Source of the DNA: a virus
Length of the DNA: 29,865 nucleotides
Direction: 5' to 3' (one strand)
Virus record (IMG/VR): IMGVR_UViG_3300035682_000133
Location: 1-29,865 of that record
Position 1 is the first letter of the stretch. Each line of letters starts with the position of its first letter. This document shows positions 12,831-22,452 of this stretch, piece by piece. The notes beneath the pieces are model-generated. The model was given only the letters and a program-made list of their open reading frames with translations. It made no database searches and was not told where the DNA came from. A program made the position numbers and the translations under genes.

Positions 12831-14305
12831 TGGCATTAGTAGCACAAGCAACCCCACAAGTAATAGTCCCTGCATATAACCCTGTGAAGTACATCTACAG
12901 CAGTAGTAATGTAAACCTGCAGGGCTTCAAGTTTATCTATGATATCTATGAGAGTGGTACCACAAATAAGATAGCAGAGTACAGGGTGCTGCCAACTTAC
13001 TCCACTGGCTTTGGTGAGATAGATCTATCGAAGCTGTTACAGGCTAAGGTAAGCTATGACCTAAACTTGAATAACACCTCAGTATACAACGCACCTAACA
13101 GCCACTACAAATATGATGTAAGGATAGGGGAGGAGTACTTGACTACCACTAGTTACACTGCAGCACTTACTCAATGGGTAACAGCTCCATACAATGGAAG
13201 GGTGAGAATAAACGTAGCTAACACATTTGTGGTAGGTGATCAGATTAACATCACTCAAACAGGTGCAGGTGTAACCAACCCCAACTTAGAAGGACTCTTC
13301 ACTGTCTTAGTAGCTAACCCTGCTTACATAGTAGTGAACAGCTTATGGTCTCAGATAGTCAATGCCAATAAGGATGGAGATATCACTTATGCAGATGGGA
13401 GAAAGACAGTTGTACGTAACCTAGCCTCAGTGCTAAATAGATACGTGTTTAATGGTGCCATCAAATGGGCTGAGTGGCCAAGCTATAACTATCAGGATTT
13501 TATGCTGAATGGCATTACTGATAGGTTCCTGACTAACTACCCTGCAGGTAACAAGAATATGTATGCTACCCTATCTCAGGATATGTGGGTGAACTGCATA
13601 GCTAATGGATCCCCAACGGCACCAGATACAATGGTCTTTGCTAATGATGGTGGTAACATCTTTGAAAAGAACGTAACAGCTGTGGACCATCTTAGTGGTG
13701 TATCAGTAGGGCCTAACAACTTTGGAGTGCTTACCCTGGTCTTTGGTTCAGGTAACTTGATAGAGCCTACCACTGAGTACTATGACTTTCACTATGAACG
13801 TAATGGAGTGATGAGCTCAGCAAGGTACAGGGTAAACATAGATAGAAGGATTAGAACCACTGAGTACAGCATCTTATTCCTAGACAAGCTAGGCTCATGG
13901 AACAGCTTTGCCTTTAGCCTTAACAGCTATGAGAAAGGTAACGTAACCCGGGAGCAGTTTAACCAGGATGTGCCTGGCTTTATCAATGGTAGTAACCACT
14001 GGGACTATGCACTTACTGAGAGAGGTATGACTAACACCTATGTAAGCACTGACACTACCATAGATCTAGCTACCAACTTCATGACTATGGATATGGCTAA
14101 CTACTTCACTGAGCTCATCAGCTCACCGTTCACATATGTTAAGCTAAGTAGTTATGCAAATGATTGTGATCTACCTGTAAGTGAGGAGTACATAAGCTGT
14201 AATATCATGACTAGTGACTACCAAGTCTACAACCAAAGGAATAAGAATTTAATTAAGCAGAACGTAACTATTAAGCTAGCTAATAACAATATCGTAAATG
14301 GTTAA
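12830..14305 (+). CDS. Putative tail structural protein, 491 aa
   Basis: Begins MALVAQATPQVIVPAYNPVK. Beta-rich sequence with few charged runs, no signal peptide and no membrane segment, in the style of virion proteins. It lies between packaging genes and the 959-residue tail protein and overlaps the latter by 8 bases. Segments such as TTEYYDFHYERNGVMSSARY and NCIANGSPTAPDTMVFANDG look like beta-sandwich strands. I recognise no named family; similar large beta-rich proteins sit upstream of tape measure genes in Bacteroidota siphoviruses. A distal tail or tail-surface role is inferred. Confidence 0.6.
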   Translation: MALVAQATPQVIVPAYNPVKYIYSSSNVNLQGFKFIYDIYESGTTNKIAEYRVLPTYSTGFGEIDLSKLLQAKVSYDLNLNNTSVYNAPNSHYKYDVRIGEEYLTTTSYTAALTQWVTAPYNGRVRINVANTFVVGDQINITQTGAGVTNPNLEGLFTVLVANPAYIVVNSLWSQIVNANKDGDITYADGRKTVVRNLASVLNRYVFNGAIKWAEWPSYNYQDFMLNGITDRFLTNYPAGNKNMYATLSQDMWVNCIANGSPTAPDTMVFANDGGNIFEKNVTAVDHLSGVSVGPNNFGVLTLVFGSGNLIEPTTEYYDFHYERNGVMSSARYRVNIDRRIRTTEYSILFLDKLGSWNSFAFSLNSYEKGNVTREQFNQDVPGFINGSNHWDYALTERGMTNTYVSTDTTIDLATNFMTMDMANYFTELISSPFTYVKLSSYANDCDLPVSEEYISCNIMTSDYQVYNQRNKNLIKQNVTIKLANNNIVNG

Positions 14306-17177
14306 GATACAACTAAGCACAGGCTTCCTAGATGTTAAAGAGGGCACTGCCTTCCCTTTGAATTTTCAGGTAGGAGATATTAGAGATATTAGTAAGAGAC
14401 AGGGTAACTTCTCTAAGACCATCACGCTCACTGGCAGTAAGAATAATAACAACTTGCTTAACCATTACTACGATGTGAATATAGTGGAGGGCACCTTCAA
14501 TATCAATGCTCTTACTACTTGTTCTGTTATTCAGGATGGCCTACCAATAATGGAGGATTGCTCAATGCAACTAACAGGGGTAGTAAAGACTCAGGTAACA
14601 GATGGCTATGAAGAGCAGGTAACCTATGAGGTGCTAATCAAAGATAGCAAAGCAGATTTCTTTACAGCCATTGCTAACAAGGAACTAACTGATATAGACT
14701 TCTCAGATTACAACCACCCATACGATGCATTTAATGTGGTGGCTAGATTTAGTAACACTGTAGCTAATGGCTTTAAGTATTTTCTCCCTGGATCAGGTGA
14801 TGCTGTCTATAACACTCAGGAGTTTAAGCCTGCCATCTTTGCTAAGAGTTACTTTGATAGGATATTTGAGGATGCTGGCTTTACCTACACATGGCCTACG
14901 ATGTCTTATGATAGATTTCAGCAGCTGCTTATACCTTACAATGGAGGCACTGATAACTTTGATTATAATGACTACCTAGTCAAAGCAGAAAAGACAACAC
15001 CCACTACTATCAATGGAGCTAATAACTGGGCAGGCTTTTCTAACATAGCACAAATATTAACTAATGTTTTACCTGCCACTAAGATTAATATAACAGGGTG
15101 GACTGAGCTAGAGGATCCACAGAATATCTTTACTCCTGCTACAGGTGTATACTCTACACCATTTATCATAAGCTCAGCAAATGCTCAAAGCTATGACTAC
15201 AGCGTTACTATGACTTACACTTTAAACCTGGTGAATACATCAGGAGGTGTATTGTATGGTAGTGCTCCAGGTGGTGTGGCAGCCAATGTATATTACAAAC
15301 CGGCTATAGGAGTAAGTGCAGGTACACAGCCTATAATCTTTAGTAATCTTTATACTAATACATCACCAATAGCTACATTGTTAGGTGTGCAAAATGCTGT
15401 TCAATCTCCTTTAACTATTCCTAATGGTACAACTACTATTTTAACACAAACAGTACAAACGACTATACCACTTAGTTACAATTTACTTAATAACTTATCA
15501 TCTGCTACTATAGGATTAAATGTAAATCAACAATTTGCTGTTATAGGTAACGCTGCATCAGTAAGAAGTTGGAGGAAAACTTCCCCATCAGGGGTGGCTC
15601 CTGCTTCCGGACAATTACTAATACAGGCTGTTATCTCTAACATTCAAATTAGCATTGTACCTAGCAGTACAGTATATGCTATAGGTGGTACAATAGAGGT
15701 AAATGATTACGTGCCTAAGAAGATAAAGCAAAGTGATTTCATTAAGGCTATCTTTAACATGTATAACATCTATGCTCAAGTAGATAGCACCCAACCCAAC
15801 AAGCTACTGCTACAGAATAGGGATGACTTCTACGATAGTGGTGCTGAGGTAGATTGGACTGCTAAGCTAGCTAAGGACCAGGAGCAGAACTTATCATTTC
15901 TCCCTGAGCTCACAAGTAAGAAAATGATACTTACATATACAGCTGACAAGGATAACCCTAACACCACTTACAGCAATGCTACTAATAATATCTATGGGCA
16001 AGCTGAGGTTATCTTTGATAATGAGTATGTAAAGGAGGTGACTACTAAGCCTATATTGTTTAGCCCTACTCCTGTGATTAAAACTATCTTTGGTGCCTTT
16101 GTACCAATGCTAGCAGGTGCAGCACCTGAGACTAACATAAGGATACTATATGATAAGACTACAGCAGGACAGCCACTAGCTACCTGTGGACAGTTTTACA
16201 TATATGACTATGGTAGTGTAGGACAAATTAACTTAACCAACTATCCATTGGTAGGCCACTTTGATGATCCCCTCACTCCTACCTTTGATATTAATTTCGC
16301 CATCTGTGATTACTACTACTACCAACCATCTAGCCTAACAGAGAATAACCTGTACAACAGATACTGGAGGAGGACCATGGGCCAGATTAACAATGGTAAG
16401 ATGCTTACTGCTTTGTTTAATCTTAAGGAGCCTGACATCCAGGCAATGAAATTAAATGATAAGATTAGGATAGATAACTCATGGTGGAATATCAATAAGG
16501 TAATTGATTACGATGCCAATGCTCACAAGCTCACAAAGGTGGAGCTCATCAGTATTGATAGTGAGATTAACTTTACACCCTTCATGGGACCTAGTGGTCC
16601 TAACATACCTAACCCTCCTGCAGGAATAGGCCCAATACAAATGTTAGCAATGAGTAGTATTAACACTACTAGAATGACTACCTCTAATGTATTCTCTAAT
16701 CAGGCAACAGCTATGGTTATGGGTAGAGGCAATGTGATAGTGGGTGGAACTAGATCAGTGATAGCAGGAGATGATCGTATCATAAGTGAAACTACTTTAG
16801 CAGGTGATCACTTAGTGGTTAATAGTTTAAATGGAGTACCTACAGGCACAGTGCCATTAATCTACATAGCCAACTTAACACAGGCAGGAATAACAGATCC
16901 TATAGTGCAGGTTAAAAATGATAGCTTAGGTGGAGTAACCTGGACTAGAACAGGAGTAGGTACATATGAGGGATACTTAGATGCTTACGAGCCTTCACTT
17001 ATCTCTAGTACTAATGTCCCTACGATAATGATAAGCAATGTTAATTTTGACGGAGTTATCTCAGCACAATACTCCACAAGCTCTAACACAGTATCAGTTA
17101 CCACCACTCAAATAGGAGTAGGCTTTGTAGATGGATACTTAGACGGAACCACAATAGAAATTAAATACTACATATAA
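14298..17177 (+). CDS. Large putative tail/baseplate protein, 959 aa
   Basis: Begins MVKIQLSTGFLDVKEGTAFP. The first third has KRQGNFSKTITLTGSKNNNN (about 34-53), a pattern familiar from tail-tip or baseplate proteins in Bacteroidota phages. The central region (about 300-480) is low-complexity Thr/Ser/Asn/Ile-rich and may be a variable insertion. The C-terminal 200 residues, after a Pro/Gly linker (GPSGPNIPNPPAGIGPIQ near 765-782), are beta-rich (RGNVIVGGTRSVIAGDDR) like a fibre or decoration domain. It lies directly upstream of the tape measure gene with a 1-base gap. Confidence 0.6.
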   Translation: MVKIQLSTGFLDVKEGTAFPLNFQVGDIRDISKRQGNFSKTITLTGSKNNNNLLNHYYDVNIVEGTFNINALTTCSVIQDGLPIMEDCSMQLTGVVKTQVTDGYEEQVTYEVLIKDSKADFFTAIANKELTDIDFSDYNHPYDAFNVVARFSNTVANGFKYFLPGSGDAVYNTQEFKPAIFAKSYFDRIFEDAGFTYTWPTMSYDRFQQLLIPYNGGTDNFDYNDYLVKAEKTTPTTINGANNWAGFSNIAQILTNVLPATKINITGWTELEDPQNIFTPATGVYSTPFIISSANAQSYDYSVTMTYTLNLVNTSGGVLYGSAPGGVAANVYYKPAIGVSAGTQPIIFSNLYTNTSPIATLLGVQNAVQSPLTIPNGTTTILTQTVQTTIPLSYNLLNNLSSATIGLNVNQQFAVIGNAASVRSWRKTSPSGVAPASGQLLIQAVISNIQISIVPSSTVYAIGGTIEVNDYVPKKIKQSDFIKAIFNMYNIYAQVDSTQPNKLLLQNRDDFYDSGAEVDWTAKLAKDQEQNLSFLPELTSKKMILTYTADKDNPNTTYSNATNNIYGQAEVIFDNEYVKEVTTKPILFSPTPVIKTIFGAFVPMLAGAAPETNIRILYDKTTAGQPLATCGQFYIYDYGSVGQINLTNYPLVGHFDDPLTPTFDINFAICDYYYYQPSSLTENNLYNRYWRRTMGQINNGKMLTALFNLKEPDIQAMKLNDKIRIDNSWWNINKVIDYDANAHKLTKVELISIDSEINFTPFMGPSGPNIPNPPAGIGPIQMLAMSSINTTRMTTSNVFSNQATAMVMGRGNVIVGGTRSVIAGDDRIISETTLAGDHLVVNSLNGVPTGTVPLIYIANLTQAGITDPIVQVKNDSLGGVTWTRTGVGTYEGYLDAYEPSLISSTNVPTIMISNVNFDGVISAQYSTSSNTVSVTTTQIGVGFVDGYLDGTTIEIKYYI

Positions 17178-17178
17178 A

Positions 17179-19536
17179 ATGAATGAAGTAGAAATACCCA
17201 TAAAAGTCTCTGGCCTCGGTGCCATTAAAGCAGAACTAAAAGCACTCAAAGGTGAGATTGCTAATGCTACAGATCCTGCAGATATTGCTAGACTGTCTCA
17301 GGCAGCAGGGCAGTTATCAGATCAGATAAAGGATGCTAATGAGGCAGTGGCTATCTTTGCTACAGGATCTAAATTTGAGCAGGTTAGTAATGGCTTAGGT
17401 GGTATCAAAGAAAGTTTGATGAGCCTTGATTTTGAAGAGGCAGCTGCTAAGTCTAAGACTTTTGCTACAGCTTTGGGTAGTGTGAACCCTAAAGAGTTAG
17501 CTGCAGGAATGGGTAACCTTACTAAGACAATCACTACTATGGGTGGTGCCTTTATGAAGTTAGGAGCTCAGATATTAATGAACCCTATCTTTTTATTGGT
17601 AGCTGTTATCGTGGCTATTGTGGCTGCAGTAGCTTTAGTGTTAAATAAATTTGGATTATTAAAAGGGGTAATAGATGCTTTAATGATGCCTGTTAATGCT
17701 TTGATAGCTGGCTTTGAGATGCTAACAGATTGGATGGGACTTACTGATAATGCAGGGGAAGAGAGAGCTCAAAATGAAATGGCTAGGATGGATAGAGAGG
17801 GAGCCGCAAGTGAGAAGAGAATGCAGAGATTAGATGCTGCTAACAAGTCTGAGATGGGTGACTATGATAGGAAGATAGCACTGGCTAAAGCTGAGGGCAA
17901 GAGTACTGTTGAGTTACAAAAGGCTAAGGTAAGAGCTTCCATTGCATATCAGACAGCAGTAATAGCAGAGAATAGATTAAAACTACAGACCATCTATCTT
18001 AACCTTCAGGAGCTACAAACATTAAACATAGATGATGCTGAAAAAAAGAAGAGACAAACAGAAGGCAATAAAGCAATGGCAGAAGCTAGGGCTCTTATCA
18101 CATCTATGGGTGAGGCTAGAAAGAACAGCTTTAATGAGCTTAAGCTAATAGACCTTGCAGAAATAAATGCACAAAAAGCAAAAGTATCAGAAGGTAAAAA
18201 AGGTACAGGTGCAAATAAGAGTAATCTTAAAGAGCAACTAGATGATATCAAAGCATTCAATGCAGATAAAGAAAAGCTAGAAGCTATGACTATTCAAAGT
18301 ACACTTAACCTTATGGCTAGTGGTATGGAGAAAGAGAAAGCTGTAAGAGAGCAGGCCTTTGTAGACTACCAAAAAACTTTCATAGATGAGAGATTAAAGA
18401 AAGAGATAGAGGGATTAGATAAGCAATTCTTAGCTAAGAAATTAACTGAGGATCAGTACAACGCTAAACTAGCTGAGCTAAGATTAACAGCTACAAGTAA
18501 ACTATCTGCAGAGGAGTTACTTATCTTAAAAAATGCAGAGACTTTAAAGAACACTGAACTAGAAGCTATCAAAGCTACCTATGCTCAGAACTTAATCAAT
18601 GGTAATCAGATGATAGCAGATGCTAGGTTCGCTGCCATGGAGGAAGGAACTGAAAAGGAATTACTAGCACAGGCTGCAGGATATGAGAAACTAAGAGCAG
18701 ATGCACTAGCTAATGTTACCCTAACAGAAGAGCAGAAAAAATCATTGATAGCTATATATGATGAGCAAGAGAAAGCACAGATAGCAGCACAAGTAGCTGA
18801 AAAGAAAAAGACTCAAGAGGATCTATTGCTTACTCTACAGGATGAGGCAACGCAATTAAGGGAAGCAGAGAACGCTCAATTTGCATTAGATGTACAGGCT
18901 GCTAATGGTAACTATGAGACACTAGAGCTACTTGAGAAAGCTCACAAAGATAGATTACTGAACATAGATATTGAGGCCTCTAATGCTAAGGTAGCAGAAG
19001 CACAAAAAGAAAGGGATGCTAAACTAGGATTTGCTAAGGATACAGTTGACGGCCTTACCAATTTAGGAGGCATGCTTATTAAGGACCAGAAGAAACTAGA
19101 GAAATTTAACAAGGCCAGTGCTCTTATTCAAATAGGTATTGATACTGCTAAGGCTATCTCAGCTTTGGTAGCAGCTGCTAATACTAACCCTGCCAATGCT
19201 GTTACTGCAGGTGGTGCAGGTATTGCACAATTCGCTGCAGGTATTATACAGATTGCTACAAACGTAGCTAAGGCTAAACAGATACTATCATCCCCAGGTA
19301 CCACTCCTAGTGCAGGTGGTGGTGGTGGAGGTGATGCAGGTGGAGGAACTGCTGCAGCCACAGCTTTACCACAGGCAGCCCAATTATTTGGCAGTGCTAA
19401 CACAGGTGGAACCATGAGTGCAGGAGGTAGCTCTAGTGAGTCAGGCAATATGACTGTAACAGCTATAGTATCAGAGACTCAAGTAACATCCACCCAACAG
19501 AAAATAAACCGTATAAATAAATCAGCAGAACTATGA
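17179..19536 (+). CDS. Tail tape measure protein, 785 aa
   Basis: Begins MNEVEIPIKVSGLGAIKAEL. Long helical coiled-coil regions (about 25-70 and 200-640), a strongly hydrophobic stretch at about 130-155 (MNPIFLLVAVIVAIVAAVAL), and a Gly-rich spacer near 705-720 are typical of siphovirus tape measure proteins. By the rule of about 0.15 nm per residue the tail would be roughly 115-120 nm. It sets tail length and helps DNA entry. Bases 17807-18461 inside it contain no CG dinucleotide. The 3' end overlaps the next gene by 4 bases (ATGA). Confidence 0.85.
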   Translation: MNEVEIPIKVSGLGAIKAELKALKGEIANATDPADIARLSQAAGQLSDQIKDANEAVAIFATGSKFEQVSNGLGGIKESLMSLDFEEAAAKSKTFATALGSVNPKELAAGMGNLTKTITTMGGAFMKLGAQILMNPIFLLVAVIVAIVAAVALVLNKFGLLKGVIDALMMPVNALIAGFEMLTDWMGLTDNAGEERAQNEMARMDREGAASEKRMQRLDAANKSEMGDYDRKIALAKAEGKSTVELQKAKVRASIAYQTAVIAENRLKLQTIYLNLQELQTLNIDDAEKKKRQTEGNKAMAEARALITSMGEARKNSFNELKLIDLAEINAQKAKVSEGKKGTGANKSNLKEQLDDIKAFNADKEKLEAMTIQSTLNLMASGMEKEKAVREQAFVDYQKTFIDERLKKEIEGLDKQFLAKKLTEDQYNAKLAELRLTATSKLSAEELLILKNAETLKNTELEAIKATYAQNLINGNQMIADARFAAMEEGTEKELLAQAAGYEKLRADALANVTLTEEQKKSLIAIYDEQEKAQIAAQVAEKKKTQEDLLLTLQDEATQLREAENAQFALDVQAANGNYETLELLEKAHKDRLLNIDIEASNAKVAEAQKERDAKLGFAKDTVDGLTNLGGMLIKDQKKLEKFNKASALIQIGIDTAKAISALVAAANTNPANAVTAGGAGIAQFAAGIIQIATNVAKAKQILSSPGTTPSAGGGGGGDAGGGTAAATALPQAAQLFGSANTGGTMSAGGSSSESGNMTVTAIVSETQVTSTQQKINRINKSAEL

Positions 19537-19967
19537 ACAGTCTACAAGCCATAACAAACCACATCATTGCTTTTTACACAGCTCACAAACAAGTATTCAA
19601 AGTAGGCAGTGACTTTAAAGAACAGCTCTATAACTTTGCTACTCAAAATGAGAAGTATCCATTAGTGTATATTGTACCTAGTGGTGTGGTGCCAACTGAG
19701 AACACTACAGAATTTAACTTTGATATATACTGTTATGATATCATACAAAAAGATAGAGCTAACATCATCACAATTTTAAGTGATACGCAACAGATCCTTA
19801 GTGATTTGAATGTATACTTTAATGACAGCTCAGACTTTAGCTTTGATGTGGTAGGAGTGCCAACATTCTCACCCCTCAATAATGATCTACTAGATTACGC
19901 TGCAGGATATCAGATGAGTATTACCTTAACAGTAAATGATTGGACTGATTGTGCTGTGCCAATTTAA
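19533..19967 (+). CDS. Putative tail completion protein, 144 aa
   Basis: Begins MNSLQAITNHIIAFYTAHKQ, with mixed helix then strands (YPLVYIVPSGVVPTENTTEF) and a C terminus SITLTVNDWTDCAVPI. It has the size and helix-strand pattern of tail terminator or tail completion proteins, which in other phages precede the tail tube gene. Here it follows the tape measure gene with an ATGA overlap, so the functional assignment is weak. The AAACA of late promoter 3 overlaps its stop codon. Confidence 0.5.
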   Translation: MNSLQAITNHIIAFYTAHKQVFKVGSDFKEQLYNFATQNEKYPLVYIVPSGVVPTENTTEFNFDIYCYDIIQKDRANIITILSDTQQILSDLNVYFNDSSDFSFDVVGVPTFSPLNNDLLDYAAGYQMSITLTVNDWTDCAVPI

Positions 19968-19996
19968 ACATTTAACTTTTAAAATATAATATAGGT
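19966..19996 (+). promoter_or_regulatory. Putative late promoter 3 (fibre-like gene)
   Basis: AAACA (19966-19970), 14 bases, then TATAATATAGGT (19985-19996) immediately before ATG 19997. It overlaps the stop codon of the preceding gene. It shares more with promoter 5 than the core: both read TAAACATTT followed by R-A-C-T at the same places. Confidence 0.7.
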
Positions 19997-20707
19997 ATGG
20001 CTAATGGATGGTGGGGTGATTGGAGGCCCTCTTTACCTGCTCACACAGGAGACTTACAGGCAACAGATTTGATAGAGTGTACTTCCATTATAGGAGGGGT
20101 GCCTGTCAATACTGCTATTACAGGTACTCAAATAATAAACGCTGCCAGTGGTGGTGCTGCTACATGGGGAGCTATCACAGGAACGCTATCAGCTCAGACT
20201 GATTTACAAACAGCTTTAAATGCTAAGCAGAATAAGACTGTACTACAGTCATACTCTACAGTAGTAACAGTAACAAATAATACTAGTGAAGTAAATGTAA
20301 TATCTGTAGCTATCCCTACCACAATAACTAATGCAATGCTTAGATGTTCTTTTACTGTAAGGGTAGTTACATTAGGTGGAGCTTCTCCTAGAACCAGAAT
20401 AAGGATGAGTACATTTCCTAACCCTACCAATGCACAATTAACTGCTGCTACTCAAATAGCTACTAATGCCATAGGTTCTGCAGGTATGGTATCCATCTAT
20501 AGGACTATGCCTATAATAGGAGGTGCATCAGGAAATATAAAAGCCTTTGCTACAGCAAGTAATGCTAATGCAGATTACGGACAGTTAGCAGCCTTTGATA
20601 TAGTATCTAAAGACTTTACTACTCAGCAGTACTTACACTTTACAATTCAGAATAATACACTAACAGCAAACACTCAAAGCTATGGGGTGCTAGTAGAAAA
20701 TTTATAA
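19997..20707 (+). CDS. Putative tail fibre or receptor-binding protein, 236 aa
   Basis: Begins MANGWWGDWRPSLPAHTGDL. Residues about 53-75 carry TWGAITGTLSAQTDLQTALN, the short WG.ItGtls.QtDLq.aL.aKq segment found in many phage fibres, usually a trimerisation or neck element before a receptor-binding head. The rest (about 80-236) is Ser/Thr/Asn-rich beta sequence suited to a distal domain. It starts right after late promoter 3. Receptor binding is likely but inferred from position and composition only. Confidence 0.65.
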   Translation: MANGWWGDWRPSLPAHTGDLQATDLIECTSIIGGVPVNTAITGTQIINAASGGAATWGAITGTLSAQTDLQTALNAKQNKTVLQSYSTVVTVTNNTSEVNVISVAIPTTITNAMLRCSFTVRVVTLGGASPRTRIRMSTFPNPTNAQLTAATQIATNAIGSAGMVSIYRTMPIIGGASGNIKAFATASNANADYGQLAAFDIVSKDFTTQQYLHFTIQNNTLTANTQSYGVLVENL

Positions 20708-20709
20708 TA

Positions 20710-21162
20710 ATGGGTAGATACGCAAACACTGGAGAATTTAATGTGCTATATCCTACTAGGAGAAGGATGGCAACTATATTGAAAAGGATATTAAGAAATG
20801 ATATAGTAGATGGTGAAGGTACCCTAGTAGAAAGTATACGTATCAATGCTAAGATTACAGGCTTTGAAAAGCTAGAGATACAGATAATAGCTATGTACTA
20901 TTTTATATTTCTTAATAATGGGGCTTTCTTATGGAATGGTGGTGTAATTACTCCTAGAGATTACGTAGCACAATTTACAGCTGAGCTAAACTCTGCAGGT
21001 ATCACTGCTGAGATATATTCCCAGTACACTGAGTGGCTTAGCAAAAGGTTTCCTATTTTAGATGTGGTGGAAGTCCTAGAAAAAAACCAAAGAATAGTTT
21101 ATACATTTGAAGCACTAGATCCTCCTGCAGGATTTACACCTGGCTTCCCATTAGACGTATAA
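20710..21162 (+). CDS. Hypothetical protein near the tail genes, 150 aa
   Basis: Begins MGRYANTGEFNVLYPTRRRM. It contains FLNNGAFLWNGGVITPRDYV at about residues 73-92 and TEWLSKRFPILDVVEVLE further on, with an otherwise helical body, and no membrane segment. It starts 2 bases after the fibre-like gene, so it is probably co-transcribed with it. The stop (TAA, ending 21162) directly abuts the stop of the converging minus-strand gene. No family is recognised; virion or assembly role only by position. Confidence 0.5.
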   Translation: MGRYANTGEFNVLYPTRRRMATILKRILRNDIVDGEGTLVESIRINAKITGFEKLEIQIIAMYYFIFLNNGAFLWNGGVITPRDYVAQFTAELNSAGITAEIYSQYTEWLSKRFPILDVVEVLEKNQRIVYTFEALDPPAGFTPGFPLDV

Positions 21163-21900
21163 TTATATCTCTAGTTCTTTCTTCATACCCATCATATTGA
21201 ATACGTAGGTAAGGGGTAGAGCTCCTATCTTATCAGACTTAGTTAGATCATTATTGCACAGGCCGTAGATCATACGCTCCCAACTCCACTTGCTATCTTT
21301 CTTAGCATCCTCCTCCTCTTTCAACTCCTCAGGTGTGAGCTCTGCTTTCTCTTCTGCTGTTAGCTCAGCTAACTCCTCACCTTGAAATAAGTTTTGGTAG
21401 GTGGTTAGAAAATTCTCCCTGAACTTTAGGAACTCATTAATAATACCATACACATCTGTAATGGGTAGATCTAAGAACTTATCTGCTCTAATAGTACAGT
21501 CATACTCATACGGCTCTATTATCTCTTCTCCCCACTCATTAAGTTTACTTTGCCTGTACAGCACCCCACATATATTTGCAAGGTTAGTAATGTAGTTATG
21601 GGTGAAGTAATAGTCAAGGTCTATGTACTCATAGAGGCACAACTTATTAAAGGGCTTTACCTTCATACCTAGAAGCTCTGACTTGTATTTATTGGATGGC
21701 TGTGATAGTGCCCATTTGCACTGGTCCACATAAGCATTAAGCTCATCTATATCCATATCTTCTATTACATCTGTTGGCTCATTTGTAATGATAGAAAGTA
21801 TCTCACTATTATAGTGGTAGGCACCCTGCTCTTTATCTATCTCAGCAATCTCCATGAACTGCTCAAGACTTACCTCACTCCACTGTTTCGGTAGGTACAT
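21163..21900 (-). CDS. Putative tail assembly chaperone-like protein, 245 aa
   Basis: Second gene of the minus-strand pair. Begins MYLPKQWSEVSLEQFMEIAE, whose P-x-x-W/I-x-E-[VL]-[ST]-[LI]-EQF-x-x-I pattern matches the N terminus of its upstream neighbour (IPNRIEELTIEQFEAITD), so the two look related. The body is helical and acidic, with LAELTAEEKAELTPEELKEE at about 178-197. Tail assembly chaperones of siphoviruses often come as an overlapping pair, one as a frameshift product; here the two frames overlap by 26 bases. No chaperone motif proves the role. The -1 slippery pattern XXXYYYZ was not seen. Confidence 0.5.
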   Translation of the reverse strand: MYLPKQWSEVSLEQFMEIAEIDKEQGAYHYNSEILSIITNEPTDVIEDMDIDELNAYVDQCKWALSQPSNKYKSELLGMKVKPFNKLCLYEYIDLDYYFTHNYITNLANICGVLYRQSKLNEWGEEIIEPYEYDCTIRADKFLDLPITDVYGIINEFLKFRENFLTTYQNLFQGEELAELTAEEKAELTPEELKEEEDAKKDSKWSWERMIYGLCNNDLTKSDKIGALPLTYVFNMMGMKKELEI

Positions 21901-22441
21901 GCTCTATAGTTTCTGCAGGCACATCCTCTACTTGCTTTTTAATTTTGTTAGCAACAAACATAATGTAAGGGATGCATAACTCTGCTTTCAATTTTCTGAT
22001 TAGCTTAGACTTTAACTTAAGGTGAGCTTCTGCATAGTGCTCTGCAGTAGTTAGGTGATCTGCTTTAAACATTACAGCCATCATATCTGAGATGTACCCC
22101 TTCTGTTTGTGGATGGCTATCTTTTCTATTAACTTAGTTTCACGTACTGTTAGCTTAAGCTCTGCAGTATATGTAAAGCCATCTAGCTCTAGTGTACCTA
22201 CAGGCTCACTTTGTGCCATTGGATCCTGAGCAGAATTAAACTCTTTAACAATCTCAATAAAATCTGCTATATCAAAGTCAAAAAATTCCTTTTCAGGGAT
22301 GCCTAAGAACTCAAAGATTTGTAGGTGCCTGTCTACAGGATCTATCTCTTTGTTATTGTTAATATCTGTAATTGCTTCGAACTGTTCTATTGTCAGCTCT
22401 TCAATTCTGTTGGGGATCTCCCTTCCTAAAATAGTTACCAT
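21875..22441 (-). CDS. Putative tail assembly chaperone-like protein, 188 aa
   Basis: First gene of the minus-strand pair, beginning MVTILGREIPNRIEELTIEQ and ending with KKQVEDVPAETIEHVPTETV. Helical and acidic, without membrane segment. The TAELKLTVRETKLIEKIA part (about 89-106) is basic-acidic amphipathic. Its start lies 15 bases from a host-type promoter box on the same strand (22463-22456). Shares its N-terminal pattern with the 245-residue gene and overlaps it by 26 bases in another frame. Likely a tail assembly factor expressed separately from the late genes; role inferred from pair structure and position between tail and head genes. Confidence 0.5.
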   Translation of the reverse strand: MVTILGREIPNRIEELTIEQFEAITDINNNKEIDPVDRHLQIFEFLGIPEKEFFDFDIADFIEIVKEFNSAQDPMAQSEPVGTLELDGFTYTAELKLTVRETKLIEKIAIHKQKGYISDMMAVMFKADHLTTAEHYAEAHLKLKSKLIRKLKAELCIPYIMFVANKIKKQVEDVPAETIEHVPTETVE

Positions 22442-22452
22442 AGTTAATTTTT

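Noticed and set aside
21875-21910. Classic -1 programmed frameshift between the two minus-strand genes
   Set aside because: The frame relation needs +1 or -2, and no XXXYYYZ slippery heptamer was seen; overlap with coupled re-initiation is simpler.
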